Assembly (NCBI RefSeq): GCF_001426185.1
Contig: NZ_LMRP01000002.1
Span: forward strand, 734,287 to 798,286
DNA from: Rhodococcus sp. Leaf247
GTDB lineage: Bacteria > Actinomycetota > Actinomycetes > Mycobacteriales > Mycobacteriaceae
Reading direction: 5' to 3'
DNA length: 64,000 nt
A program made the translations under genes and the position numbers. Within the stretch, counting starts at the first letter, position 1; every line of letters begins with the position of its first letter. A model generated the notes under the pieces. That model saw only the letters and a program-made list of their open reading frames with translations. It had not been told where the DNA came from and did not search any database. Below are positions 1 to 9,027 of the stretch, piece after piece.

Positions 1-133
1 CCCGTGTGCTCGTCGAGAGTGGCATGTCGACTCCTGTCCGGAGCCGGCCCGTCGCCGCCCCCTCTGACATACCTATCGGTCTCTTTACGACGACAGTTAC
101 CTTCGCTCAGGTCACGATCAGGACACGAGTCGG

Positions 134-439
134 CTAACTGCCGTCGAGGGGAGCGATGCCGACCCGAAGTTGGTAGGGAGTGAGCGAAAACCCGCTCTGC
201 GGCCCGAACGACCGCACACAGTCCACGAGGATCGTCGCGCCGGCTTCCCTTTCCGCTGCCGCGGCGATCTGACACGGCGTCGGCACGAATATTCCGCTCG
301 GGGCGTTCTCGTAGTACAGCGGCCCGATGTACGTCGGCGCAGCCGAGGCAGTTCCCGCCCCTGCCAGCACCGATCCCGCCGTGACCGCTCCGGCGGCGAG
401 CACCCCACCGATCATTCGTCGCACTCCGATTCGCACCAT
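134..439 (-). CDS. Small secreted protein of unknown function
   Basis: A 101-residue protein with a clear Sec signal peptide: basic start (MVRIGVRRM), an Ala/Gly/Val hydrophobic core, and a likely signal peptidase cut after ASA, just before APTYIGPLYYEN. The mature part is about 70 residues with two cysteines (in PTPCQ and VDCVRS), consistent with one disulfide. I chose the ATG at 439 because GGAAGG lies about 8 nt upstream; a GTG nine bases further upstream is also possible. The gene is divergent from htpG. I recognise no domain and assign no function beyond a likely extracellular location. Confidence 0.7.
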   Translation of the reverse strand: MVRIGVRRMIGGVLAAGAVTAGSVLAGAGTASAAPTYIGPLYYENAPSGIFVPTPCQIAAAAEREAGATILVDCVRSFGPQSGFSLTPYQLRVGIAPLDGS

Positions 440-538
440 GACATGCACCTTCCGATGAGAGAGTCCCGGCCTTCGCGAACCGTACCGCGTGGATTGTTAC
501 GGGGGAAGAGGCGTGCGGAACCGCATGCACGGTTGCCG

Positions 539-544
539 TAAAAT
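539..544 (+). promoter_or_regulatory. Candidate -10 box for htpG
   Basis: TAAAAT, a good match to an actinobacterial sigma-A -10 hexamer, lies about 40 bp before the htpG start. I see no convincing -35, and no CIRCE or HAIR-type repeat here. Confidence 0.35.
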
Positions 545-585
545 ACGAGGGTCCACCAGGCACTTGTTTCGATCAGGGGAGTCAC

Positions 586-2499
586 GTGACCGCGCACGTC
601 GAAGAAATGCAGTTCCAGGCCGAGACCCGGCAGCTGTTGGATCTGATGATCCACTCGGTCTACTCCAACAAGGACTCGTTCCTCCGCGAGTTGGTGTCGA
701 ACTCGTCGGACGCATTGGACAAGCTGCGCCTCGAGTCGTTCCAGAACAAGGATCTCGGCGCCGACACCACCGATCTCCACATCGACCTCGAGATCGACAA
801 GGAGAACCGCACCCTCACGGTGCGGGACAACGGCATCGGCATGTCCCGCGACGAGGTCGTCGATCTGATCGGCACGCTTGCCAAGTCCGGCACGGCCGAG
901 GTCCGGGCGAAGCTCAAGGAAGCCAAGGACGCCGCGGCATCGGAAGAACTGATCGGCCAGTTCGGTATCGGCTTCTATTCCACGTTCATGGTGGCCGACA
1001 AGGTCACCCTCGTCACCCGTCGCGCCGGTGAGGAGACCGCCACGCGCTGGGAGTCCAGCGGCGAGGGCACGTACACGATCGAGGAGGTTCCCGACGCGCC
1101 CCAGGGCAGTGCCGTGACGCTGCACCTCAAGCCGGCCGACGACGAGGACCACCTGTACGACTACACCTCGGAACACAAGATCCGAGAGCTGGTCAAGCGC
1201 TACTCCGACTTCATCGCATGGCCCATCCGCATGCAGGTCGAGAAGACCACCGGCGAGGGCGACGACGCCACGACCGTGCTCGAGGACGAGACCGTCAACT
1301 CCATGAAGGCGCTCTGGACGCGGTCGAAGGACGACGTCTCCGAGGAGGAGTACACCGAGTTCTACCGCCACGTCAGCCACGCATGGGACGAGCCGCTCGA
1401 GGTCATCCCCATGAAGGCCGAGGGCACCTTCGAATACCAAGCGCTGCTGTTCATTCCGTCGCGTGCGCCGTTCGACCTGTTCATGCGCGAATCGAAGATC
1501 GGTATCCAGCTGTACGTCAAGCGCGTCTTCATCATGGACGACTGCGAGGAGCTCGTGCCCGAGTACCTGCGCTTCGTCAAGGGTGTCGTCGACGCAGCCG
1601 ATCTGTCGCTCAACGTCTCTCGTGAAATCCTGCAGCAGGACCGGCAGATCCGCGCGATCCGTCGCCGCCTGACCAAGAAGGTGCTGAGCACCGTCAAGGA
1701 CCTGCAGGCGAACGAGCCGGAGAAGTACAGCACGTTCTGGGGTGAATTCGGCCGTGCCCTCAAGGAAGGGCTGCTGTCCGACCACGACAACCAGGAGACC
1801 ATCCTCGGGCTGTCGTCCTTCGCGACGACGCAGAGCGACGAGAAGCCGACCACGTTGGCGGAGTACGTCTCTCGCATGAAGGATGGTCAGGACGCGATCT
1901 ACTACATGACCGGCGAGTCGCGTCAGCAGGTGGAGAACTCCCCACACATGGAGGCGTTCACCGCCAAGGGGCTCGAGGTGCTGATTCTCACCGACGCCGT
2001 CGACGAGATGTGGACGGGTTCCGTCCCCGAGTTCGACGGGAGGCCGTTCCGCTCCATCGCCAAGGGCGCCGTGGACCTGGGCGACGACGAGGCCGAATCC
2101 GAGGAGAAGGACGCGCAGAAGGCTCGGTTCGCCGACCTCACCACCTGGATGGCCGAGACGCTGTCCGACGACGTCAAGGAGGTCCGTCTGTCCTCACGCC
2201 TGACCACATCACCCGCGTGCATCGTCGGTGACGACTTCTCGCTGAGCCCCCAGCTCGAGAAGATGTACCGGGCGTCCGGTCAGCCCGTGCCGAAGACCAA
2301 GCGCATCCTGGAACTCAATCCGGATCATGCCCTGGTCACGGCTCTGGAGACGGCCCATGCCGAGCACAAGGACGACATGGCTCTCGCCGAGACCGCGAAG
2401 CTCCTCTACGGCACCGCATTGCTCGCCGAGGGCGGCGAACTCGAGGATCCGGCGTCGTTCGCAAAGCTGTTGGCGGAGCGCCTGACCCGCACGATGTGA
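586..2499 (+). CDS. htpG: Molecular chaperone HtpG (Hsp90)
   Basis: A 637-residue cytosolic Hsp90-family ATP-dependent chaperone. The N-terminal GHKL ATPase motifs are intact: NSSDALDK at residues 39-46, DNGIGM at 81-86 and the glycine-rich lid motif GQFGIGF at 124-130. The middle domain carries the conserved stretch around SLNVSREILQQ with its ATP-sensing arginine. Length is normal for bacterial HtpG and the C-terminal dimerisation region is present. The start is a GTG preceded by AGGGGAG. The next gene begins 68 bp downstream on the same strand but has its own promoter-like -10. Confidence 0.97.
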   Translation: MTAHVEEMQFQAETRQLLDLMIHSVYSNKDSFLRELVSNSSDALDKLRLESFQNKDLGADTTDLHIDLEIDKENRTLTVRDNGIGMSRDEVVDLIGTLAKSGTAEVRAKLKEAKDAAASEELIGQFGIGFYSTFMVADKVTLVTRRAGEETATRWESSGEGTYTIEEVPDAPQGSAVTLHLKPADDEDHLYDYTSEHKIRELVKRYSDFIAWPIRMQVEKTTGEGDDATTVLEDETVNSMKALWTRSKDDVSEEEYTEFYRHVSHAWDEPLEVIPMKAEGTFEYQALLFIPSRAPFDLFMRESKIGIQLYVKRVFIMDDCEELVPEYLRFVKGVVDAADLSLNVSREILQQDRQIRAIRRRLTKKVLSTVKDLQANEPEKYSTFWGEFGRALKEGLLSDHDNQETILGLSSFATTQSDEKPTTLAEYVSRMKDGQDAIYYMTGESRQQVENSPHMEAFTAKGLEVLILTDAVDEMWTGSVPEFDGRPFRSIAKGAVDLGDDEAESEEKDAQKARFADLTTWMAETLSDDVKEVRLSSRLTTSPACIVGDDFSLSPQLEKMYRASGQPVPKTKRILELNPDHALVTALETAHAEHKDDMALAETAKLLYGTALLAEGGELEDPASFAKLLAERLTRTM

Positions 2500-2544
2500 G
2501 CAGGCAGGCCGGAGGCCGTTCTTGATTAGGTCGGCCCGACATGG

Positions 2545-2565
2545 GGCCCGCCCGTAGGGTGGGCC
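2545..2565 (+). promoter_or_regulatory. Hairpin overlapping a -10 box before the FAD oxidoreductase
   Basis: GGCCCGCCC (2545-2553) can pair with GGGTGGGCC (2557-2565) with one mismatch around a 3-nt loop. The same stretch contains TAGGGT at 2555-2560, exactly 7 nt before the ATG at 2568, the spacing expected for a leaderless transcript. The hairpin has no T-run, so I regard it as a weak htpG terminator at best; the -10 reading is better supported. Confidence 0.4.
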
Positions 2566-2567
2566 TC

Positions 2568-3896
2568 ATGTCGGGGGACGTGATCGTGATCGGGGCGGGA
2601 CTCAGCGGGCTCGTCGCTGCTCGGGAGCTCGAGCGAGCGGGTCGGTCCGTCACGGTGCTCGACGCTGCCGATCGCATCGGCGGGAAGGTGCTCACCCGAG
2701 ATGTCGACGGACACCACGTCGACTACGGCGCTCACTGGGTCGGCGGGGATCAGACGGCTGTCCTGGACCTGGCCGACGAGCTCGGCGTCGCCACTGCACC
2801 CGAACCGCGTCGTCGACGTGGTGCCGACGAACTCTTCGCTGCCGCTGGACGCGTCCTCCGATATCACGGGCAGGTGCCACCGATACCGGCACGGGAGTGG
2901 CTGCCGGTGGGACTCGGAATCGCCGGACTGGACGTGGCAGTGCGACGCAGCCGCAGTACCCCGCTCCCCGTACTCGACGCCTGGCGTCCCGGCGAGCACG
3001 ACATGTCGAACGTGATCGGCGATCGACTGTTCCGGTCCGCGTACGGGCGCGACATCCTCACCTGCTTCTATCGCCTGATCTTCGGAGCCGACCCCGACGA
3101 GGTCCCGGCCCGCGCCGCGCTCGAGTACCTGCGGGCGGCCGGCAGCCTGCGCGCGATCGCGGAAGTACGTGACGGTGCGCAGGAGCGGTACTTCGTGGAC
3201 GGCGCCGGGGCCCTCGTCGCCGCTGTGGCGCAGCAACTCTCGTCGGAGCCTCGTCTACGGCGACCGGTCACCGCCGTCCGGTCCGATGGGTCGGGAGTCG
3301 ACGTCGTCACCGAGGACGGAACTCTACGAGCGTCCGCCGTGGTGATCGCGGTACCCCTGCCCCGCGCCGCGGACATCGAGGGCGCACTCCCTGCCGGTGC
3401 CGGTGACCGGATGCGGAACTCACACATGGGCGAGTACGCGAAGACCATCGTCGTGTACGACAGACCGTGGTGGCGCGAGGACGGCCTCACCGGAACCGTC
3501 CTCGACGTCGACGGACCCGTGCAGATGGTCGTCGACGGTAACCCCGGCGCGGCCTCCCCCGGTGTCCTCGTCGCCTTCAGCGGTGGGCGAGCGGCGTCGG
3601 ACCTGTTCTCCCGCAGTGACCGTCGTGAGGTCGTCGTCGCGGAGCTGGTCCGCCTGTTCGGCGCGCATGCGGCGTCCCCACGCCTGGTCGACGACATCAC
3701 CTGGTCGGAGCAACCGTGGCTGGGCGGCGCACCCACCGCCATCCCCCCGTACGGCGGAATCTTCGAGCCCGCCGACCTGACCACCGGCCGAGTGCACTGG
3801 GCGGGAACGGATCTGGCGGACCGCTGGCCGGGCTACCTCGACGGAGCCGTGCGATCCGGTCGGCGAGCGGCACGAGAGATCATCAGCGCACCGTGA
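2568..3896 (+). CDS. FAD-dependent amine oxidase / protoporphyrinogen-oxidase-like protein
   Basis: A 442-residue flavoprotein. The N-terminal Rossmann motif GAGLSG (residues 9-14) is followed by RELERAG and a VLDAADRIGGKV segment, the typical dinucleotide-binding fold of the flavin amine oxidase family. The C-terminal FAD-contact segment reads HWAGTDLADRWPGYLDGA. The family includes monoamine oxidases, phytoene desaturases and HemY; the substrate cannot be read from sequence. The ATG at 2568 is preferred over an in-frame ATG 27 bases upstream because a TANNNT -10 lies 7 nt before it. The 3' end overlaps the convergent aminotransferase gene by 14 bp. Confidence 0.85.
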   Translation: MSGDVIVIGAGLSGLVAARELERAGRSVTVLDAADRIGGKVLTRDVDGHHVDYGAHWVGGDQTAVLDLADELGVATAPEPRRRRGADELFAAAGRVLRYHGQVPPIPAREWLPVGLGIAGLDVAVRRSRSTPLPVLDAWRPGEHDMSNVIGDRLFRSAYGRDILTCFYRLIFGADPDEVPARAALEYLRAAGSLRAIAEVRDGAQERYFVDGAGALVAAVAQQLSSEPRLRRPVTAVRSDGSGVDVVTEDGTLRASAVVIAVPLPRAADIEGALPAGAGDRMRNSHMGEYAKTIVVYDRPWWREDGLTGTVLDVDGPVQMVVDGNPGAASPGVLVAFSGGRAASDLFSRSDRREVVVAELVRLFGAHAASPRLVDDITWSEQPWLGGAPTAIPPYGGIFEPADLTTGRVHWAGTDLADRWPGYLDGAVRSGRRAAREIISAP

Positions 3897-5211
3897 GATC
3901 CGGCAGTCGACGCGGAGCCGCACGGCGACGCACCGCGGGTGCGACCGGCCGACCCCGGAGCAGCCCCTCCGTAGTACCCGCCTCGATGGCCTTGCGATAG
4001 ACCAGGACGGCGGCACGCACCGCGTCCACCGTGTGATCGACATCGGCATCGGTATGTGCCGCGGACACGACGAAGGACTGGCCGAGAACACCCCGCGTCA
4101 GCAGTTCCTGAAGGAACAGAGTCCGGTACTCCTGCGAGGGAGCGCCGTGCGCATCCGCCGTGGCGAACACCAGGCAGCTGGGCCGCCCCAGCACCCGAAG
4201 ATACTGCTCGACACCGGCATCGGCCGCAACCTCGGTCACCGCGTCGCGCAAGCGCGTGCCGGCGCGCTCCATGGCGGCGACCGGGTCCTCCTCCTCGTAG
4301 GCCCGCACCACGGCACGGAACGCGGCGAGTCCGGTGGTCTCGGGTCCGTGTGTCGTCGACAGCAGGAAGACGCGATCGGAATCCGTCCGCAGGCCGCCCA
4401 ATTCCATCAGGTCACGCGTGCCCGCGAGGGCCGACACCGGGAGTCCGTTGCCCATCGCCTTGCCCCAGCACGACAGATCGGGGGTCACCCCGTACACACC
4501 CTGAGCACCGGCGGACGACCAGCGGAACCCGGTGATCATCTCGTCGAACACCAGGATGGTTCCGTACCGATCACAGAGTGCACGAACATCTTCGAGATAT
4601 CCCGGGGCCGGCTCCGCTAGCGCGCCGGCGGCTTCCATGACCACGCACGCGATGTCGTGTCCGGCCAGCACACGGCCCAGGGCCGACGCGTCGTTGTACG
4701 GGAACCGATGTACCGGGCTGTCGGGAATGCCCGCGTTCATCTCCGTCGTTCCGATGAACCAGTCGTCGACCGAGAAGAACGGCTGCGCGCACACGGCGAT
4801 GTCGGTGCGCCCGGTCGCCGCGCGCGCCAATCGCACCGCGGCGGTCGTGGCGTCGGAGCCGTTCTTCGCGAACTTCACCATCTCCGCGGTGGGGACCGTG
4901 CGGAGGAAGTCCTCCGCCGCGAGCACCTCGAGCTCGGTCGGCCGCGAGAAGTTCGTTCCTCGGGCGACCGCTGACGCCACGGCATCGACCACCGGACGGT
5001 AGCCGTGCCCCAGAGTCACCGAGCGCAGGCCGCTCCCGTACTCGACGTACTCGTTGTCGTCGACGTCCCACACACGGGCGCCCACGCCGTGCGTGAGAAT
5101 CGGCGTGAGGTGTTCTGGATACTGATCGGGACCACGTGCGTAGGTATGGCTTCCGCCGGGCACCAGTCGGTGCAGGCGGGCCTGGAGTTCCGAAGATCTC
5201 TCGTGTGTCAT
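3883..5211 (-). CDS. Class III aminotransferase, glutamate-1-semialdehyde aminomutase-like
   Basis: A 442-residue PLP enzyme. The pyridine-ring aspartate is in VFDEMITGFR (D223) and the Schiff-base lysine in SCWGKAMGNG (K251). It resembles GSA aminomutase (HemL), including the early PGGSHTYARG segment, but it is the last gene of a glycan cluster and overlaps the flippase gene by an ATGA. I therefore infer that it aminates a sugar or a small moiety attached to the glycan rather than making tetrapyrroles. A true hemL elsewhere in the genome would support this. The start is the ATG that completes the overlap. Confidence 0.82.
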   Translation of the reverse strand: MTHERSSELQARLHRLVPGGSHTYARGPDQYPEHLTPILTHGVGARVWDVDDNEYVEYGSGLRSVTLGHGYRPVVDAVASAVARGTNFSRPTELEVLAAEDFLRTVPTAEMVKFAKNGSDATTAAVRLARAATGRTDIAVCAQPFFSVDDWFIGTTEMNAGIPDSPVHRFPYNDASALGRVLAGHDIACVVMEAAGALAEPAPGYLEDVRALCDRYGTILVFDEMITGFRWSSAGAQGVYGVTPDLSCWGKAMGNGLPVSALAGTRDLMELGGLRTDSDRVFLLSTTHGPETTGLAAFRAVVRAYEEEDPVAAMERAGTRLRDAVTEVAADAGVEQYLRVLGRPSCLVFATADAHGAPSQEYRTLFLQELLTRGVLGQSFVVSAAHTDADVDHTVDAVRAAVLVYRKAIEAGTTEGLLRGRPVAPAVRRRAAPRRLPDLTVR

Positions 5212-6446
5212 CGGGTGGCCTCTCGATGGTCGGCGCGGAAGGGCACCGTGTCCTGTCGCGGAGCACTGCGCAGTGTGGTGACGACGAACCAGAGCGCCAC
5301 TGCCCACTCGGACACCAGGACACCCACGACCATCGTCACGACCGATCCGGTGACGGAGGTGACCAGCAGCGCCGACACGGCGAGGGTGACGCCGATGATC
5401 GCGCCGCTGAGCACGGTCGACGTCCGTCCCTGCGCGGGCAGCACCGCGGTGGTGATGTACGACGTGAGCGTCGTGGCGGGCAGGATCCACGCCAGGATGC
5501 GCAACAGTGCTGTCGCATCGTCGAACTCGGTGCCGTAGACGATGCGGATCACCACCGGCGCCGACAGCGTCAGTCCCGCTGCGGCGACGACGGCCAGGGC
5601 GAGGCATCCGAGAGCGCCCTGCACCGTCCGCGCACGGAAGGCCTGACCGTCCCGGATGCGCGCCATCCTGGGGAGCAGCGCGAACCCGATCGGATCGAGG
5701 ACCGATTGGCCCGCCCGCACGAGCCGGTCGGCCGCCGAGAAGAGCCCGAGCGACGCGGCGTCGAGCACCGTCGAATACGCAGCCGCACCGCCCTGCCCGT
5801 ATCCCGTCAGCAGGAGCCGCGACGCGAGGACGGGCGCCGCAGTTCTCACGGTGTCCCCGAGCCGCAGGGTGGGAACGATCGGACCGAAGTGCCGGTCCGC
5901 GTCCATCCACGTGGCGACGACGGTGATGATCGACGACCCCCCGAGACACGCCAGGGCGACCTCCGGGGACGGGAACTGCGGAAGAAGGGTCACCAGGGCG
6001 ACGAGGTAGGCGATACGCCCCGCGGCCTGGTACGCGGTCGACGCCCCGAAGCGTCCACGACCGATCAGGAGCCAGTCCTCGGACAGAGACCAGATGCCGC
6101 CGGCTACCGCACCGACCAGGAAGGCCCGAGCCGCCCCGTCCGCGCCCACCACCGACCCGATCAGCAATGCCCCGACCAGTACGGAGAACAGCAACCCTCG
6201 CACGACGGCGTAGGCGCCGCGCACCCGCGTGATGTCGGCATCGTCGACCCGTGCCGCGAAGTACTGCGTCGCACCGAGATCCACGAGTACGGATCCCAGG
6301 AAGTAGGCCGACATTCCCACGGCGACCAGACCTACGCCTTCCGTGCCGAGCAGTCGGGCGGTCAGCGGGAGGGTGACGAGCGTGACGAGGAACTGCCCGT
6401 AGGTACCGAAACCCACGAGCAGGACATCACGGAGAAGTCGCACCAT
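5208..6446 (-). CDS. Polysaccharide flippase-type membrane protein (Wzx/MATE-like)
   Basis: A 412-residue integral membrane protein with about 12-14 hydrophobic segments. It starts MVRLLRDVLLVGFGTYGQF, followed by a TLPLTARLLGTEG segment typical of the polysaccharide-export (MOP/MviN-like) superfamily. Such proteins flip lipid-linked oligosaccharides across the cytoplasmic membrane. It lies between a glycosyltransferase and an aminotransferase and overlaps both genes (TGATG upstream, ATGA downstream), so it is translationally coupled within the cluster. The ATG at 6446 is chosen for that overlap. The cargo is presumably the glycan built by neighbouring enzymes; that is inference. Confidence 0.83.
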   Translation of the reverse strand: MVRLLRDVLLVGFGTYGQFLVTLVTLPLTARLLGTEGVGLVAVGMSAYFLGSVLVDLGATQYFAARVDDADITRVRGAYAVVRGLLFSVLVGALLIGSVVGADGAARAFLVGAVAGGIWSLSEDWLLIGRGRFGASTAYQAAGRIAYLVALVTLLPQFPSPEVALACLGGSSIITVVATWMDADRHFGPIVPTLRLGDTVRTAAPVLASRLLLTGYGQGGAAAYSTVLDAASLGLFSAADRLVRAGQSVLDPIGFALLPRMARIRDGQAFRARTVQGALGCLALAVVAAAGLTLSAPVVIRIVYGTEFDDATALLRILAWILPATTLTSYITTAVLPAQGRTSTVLSGAIIGVTLAVSALLVTSVTGSVVTMVVGVLVSEWAVALWFVVTTLRSAPRQDTVPFRADHREATR

Positions 6447-7279
6447 CAGCGCCGCAGGACTCGGTCGACGACGCTGCCCGCACGCGAGCGCAGCCGCGTG
6501 AGGACCGCACCCAGTATGCGACCGTCTCCCACCAGAACGTCGCACGTGGACACCAGCGCCGGGATTTCACGGGCCAGGCGGTGGTGCATCCGCACGGACT
6601 CGCTGAGCTTGCTGTAGCTGGAGGTCCGGCTACAGAGGTTGAACGACGAATCACGCCACGCGGCGTCGATGGTGGGCACCCCGTGGAAGTCTCCGTGCGC
6701 GCCCATCCGCGCGAAGAGGTCGACGTCCATCGGGAACACCAGGTCTCCACGGAACCCCCCGACGCGGTCGAAGAGGTCGCGTCGGAATGTCGTGGCCGCG
6801 GTCGGACCGAATTCGGCAGGGCCACGGCGGACGATGACGCCCGCCAACTCCTGTCCCCCGCGACGACCGAGGAGACCGGGGAGGCCGAGGCCCGTTTCCT
6901 TCACCTCACCCTGCTCGTCGATGACCTCGAACTTCGAGGACACCACGGCGACGTCCGCATCGTCCAACACGGCGCGCTGCCCGGCCAAGGCGCCCGGACG
7001 CAGCACGTCGTCGGCGCAGACGACCTTCACCAGTCGCCCGGACGAGGCGCGCACCGCGGCATTCCAGTTGTCACCGATCGCGAGCACCCGATCGTTGGAC
7101 ACGACCGTGACACGGTCGTCCCGGAACGATCGCGCGATATCGCCCGTGCCGTCCGTGCTGGCGTTGTCGAGTACCAGCACCTCCATGTCCTCGTCCTGGT
7201 CCAGGACCGAGCTCATGGTGGTCTCGAGCGTGCGTGCGGCTTCGTAGGCCGGAATACACACCGAGAGAGGGATCGTCAT
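6446..7279 (-). CDS. Family 2 glycosyltransferase
   Basis: A 277-residue GT-A glycosyltransferase. It opens MTIPLSVCIPAYEAARTLE, has VLDNASTDGT for nucleotide-sugar contact, and ADD in VVCADDVLRPG as the metal-binding DxD equivalent. A later segment, FPMDVDLFARMG, fits the acceptor side. Only a weak hydrophobic stretch is present, so it is probably a peripheral cytoplasmic-face enzyme. It is the only glycosyltransferase in this cluster and is coupled by short overlaps to the methyltransferase-like gene upstream and the flippase downstream. Donor and acceptor are unknown. Confidence 0.88.
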   Translation of the reverse strand: MTIPLSVCIPAYEAARTLETTMSSVLDQDEDMEVLVLDNASTDGTGDIARSFRDDRVTVVSNDRVLAIGDNWNAAVRASSGRLVKVVCADDVLRPGALAGQRAVLDDADVAVVSSKFEVIDEQGEVKETGLGLPGLLGRRGGQELAGVIVRRGPAEFGPTAATTFRRDLFDRVGGFRGDLVFPMDVDLFARMGAHGDFHGVPTIDAAWRDSSFNLCSRTSSYSKLSESVRMHHRLAREIPALVSTCDVLVGDGRILGAVLTRLRSRAGSVVDRVLRR

Positions 7280-8406
7280 GTGCGGCTTCCTTCCGTGACC
7301 GAGATCAGATCGACGATGTGCAGATCCGGATGCGCCGCGGCCACCTCGGGCACGAGATCCGGGACGGTCACCAGCACGCGATCGGGCCGATGGGCGTACA
7401 TCCAGTCCGGCCCCACGATGGGAACATCGGTGGCCGGCATTCGCCTGCCCCACTTGGCAGGTGATGCATCCACCACGGCGCCGATCATCGAGGCGTCGAC
7501 CCCGGCCATCGCGAAGAGCGCGACGGCGCGCGACGCCGCGCCGTAGGCGGCGATAGCCGTTCCTGTCAGGACCGAGTCGGCGAGCACCGCACGCAGAGCG
7601 GCCACATCGGCGCTCATCGCGGACCCCAGCGCGGACACGAGCACGGGTCTCGTGATGCCTGCCGCCGCCTCGCTCTCGCGCACGCGTCGTGCTGCCTCGA
7701 GGTCGGCCGCCGGTGCGTCCGGTCCGTTCCCGTCCGCGCGACGTGCGGACACCAACAACGTGCCGCCGTACAGATCGGACTCCCAGCACCCGAGCGACGT
7801 CAGGCCAGCCGACTGCAGAGCGGATTCGAGCGCAGTGAGCGACCAGTAGGCGAAGTGACCGTGCCGCAGCGCATTCCACTGGCGTTCCCGCACGATGGTG
7901 GCGAATGAATGGATCTGCAGGACGAGCACCCCGCGATCGCCGAGCAGCTCCCGTCGCTCGATCAATGCCGCCGCCTGGTTCGGCTCGTGCATCAGGCCGA
8001 ACCCGTCGACGACCAGATCCGCAGGCCCGGATCCGACGTGTGCCGGCGCGGCATCGGAGATACCCCTGCCGACCACATCGGGAATCCACGAACCGCCGTG
8101 GGGGCTGCCGTACTCGCGCACCACCGCGCCGACGGGCAACCACCCGCGCCGAACGATCTGATCCATCGCGTGAGAAGCGGCCCGTCTCAACGCTTCCGGC
8201 TCGACTCCGCGCGGCTCGTCCGCACGCGTGTCGTCGTGCAGGAGCTGCGCGAGACCACATGCCGTGCACAGACCCATGGCGAGAGAGTGCCGCTCGTCGT
8301 TCCCGGGCGGCGATCCCACCGACGGGAACGTGTCGGCGGCAGGAACACGGCCGAGATCCAGCACGGTGGTGACGTCGACGGACGAGCAGGCCCTGCAGGG
8401 ACTCAT
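7276..8406 (-). CDS. C-methyltransferase-family protein with altered catalytic motif
   Basis: A 376-residue protein with the architecture of NDP-sugar C-methyltransferases (TylC3/TcaB9 type): an N-terminal zinc-binding region (CRAC near the start, CTAC about 50 residues later), a SAM-type Rossmann domain, and a C-terminal Rossmann-like domain (GAASRAVALFAMAGVD). The signature of the family, seen as YHEHFQYW in the sister gene at 11557-12813, is RHGHFAYW here, and the usual acidic glycine-rich SAM motif is degenerate. It may have a changed activity or act as a partner subunit. The ATG at 8406 has GGAG 7 nt upstream; its gene overlaps the glycosyltransferase by ATGA. Confidence 0.78.
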   Translation of the reverse strand: MSPCRACSSVDVTTVLDLGRVPAADTFPSVGSPPGNDERHSLAMGLCTACGLAQLLHDDTRADEPRGVEPEALRRAASHAMDQIVRRGWLPVGAVVREYGSPHGGSWIPDVVGRGISDAAPAHVGSGPADLVVDGFGLMHEPNQAAALIERRELLGDRGVLVLQIHSFATIVRERQWNALRHGHFAYWSLTALESALQSAGLTSLGCWESDLYGGTLLVSARRADGNGPDAPAADLEAARRVRESEAAAGITRPVLVSALGSAMSADVAALRAVLADSVLTGTAIAAYGAASRAVALFAMAGVDASMIGAVVDASPAKWGRRMPATDVPIVGPDWMYAHRPDRVLVTVPDLVPEVAAAHPDLHIVDLISVTEGSRT

Positions 8407-8459
8407 GCGATTCTCCGCGTCGCCGCACGGCCCGGCCGGAGATCGGCGACACTGGTGCC

Positions 8460-9023
8460 ATGCGCGTCGAGACCACACCTCTGCGAGATGTCCTGCTGTT
8501 CCTGCCCACGCCGCATCGAGACGACCGCGGCTTCTTCACGAGGACCTTCGACACGGAGATCTTCGACGCGGCGATCGACGAGCACACGACGCTCGCGACG
8601 CGAGCCGGTGACTTTCGTCAGGATTCGCAATCGCGTTCTGCTGCAGGCGTTCTGCGCGGCATGCACGGTCGCGGTGGACGCGGTGAGGCCAAGCTGGTTC
8701 GATGCGCGCGCGGAGCCGTACAGGACGTTCTCGTCGATGCCCGACCGGACTCGCCCACCCGGGGTCGGTGGATGGACGTCGTGCTGGACGACGTGGACTG
8801 TGCGCACCTGTTCGTGCCTCCGGGGCTCCTGCACGGATTCCTGACGCTCGGCGAGAGTGCCGACGTGTGCTACCGCATCGACCGTCCGCACCAGCCCGGC
8901 GAGGACGTCGGTGTCCGATGGGACGACCCGGATCTGGCGATCGCGTGGCGCGCAACACCGACCACGGTGAGCGAGCGTGACGCGTCCGCGGGATCCTGGC
9001 GCGATCTCGTCGCCGGCGGCTGA
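8460..9023 (+). CDS. dTDP-4-dehydrorhamnose 3,5-epimerase family protein (RmlC-like)
   Basis: A 187-residue cupin-fold sugar epimerase. The catalytic-His motif is present as RGMH (around residue 68), followed by AKLVRCARGAVQDVLVDARPDSPTRGRW and FVPPGLLHGF, all typical of RmlC. In RmlC a PY/YY motif near residue 140 supplies tyrosines; here the region reads CYRIDRPHQP, so one of the two aromatic positions is a histidine. A 3-only or 5-only epimerase, or a changed stereochemical outcome, is possible. It is the only plus-strand gene in the glycan cluster and is divergent, by 53 bp, from the methyltransferase-like gene. Confidence 0.85.
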   Translation: MRVETTPLRDVLLFLPTPHRDDRGFFTRTFDTEIFDAAIDEHTTLATRAGDFRQDSQSRSAAGVLRGMHGRGGRGEAKLVRCARGAVQDVLVDARPDSPTRGRWMDVVLDDVDCAHLFVPPGLLHGFLTLGESADVCYRIDRPHQPGEDVGVRWDDPDLAIAWRATPTTVSERDASAGSWRDLVAGG

Positions 9024-9027
9024 CGAC

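Noticed and set aside
412..1947. Long minus-strand open frame opposite htpG
   Set aside because: Antisense to a very well conserved gene; composition is Leu/Arg/Val/Gly-rich without domain, typical of GC-rich shadow frames.
2500..2567. Intrinsic terminator after htpG
   Set aside because: The hairpin lacks a T-run and overlaps a convincing -10 and the next start; kept only as an ambiguous regulatory element.
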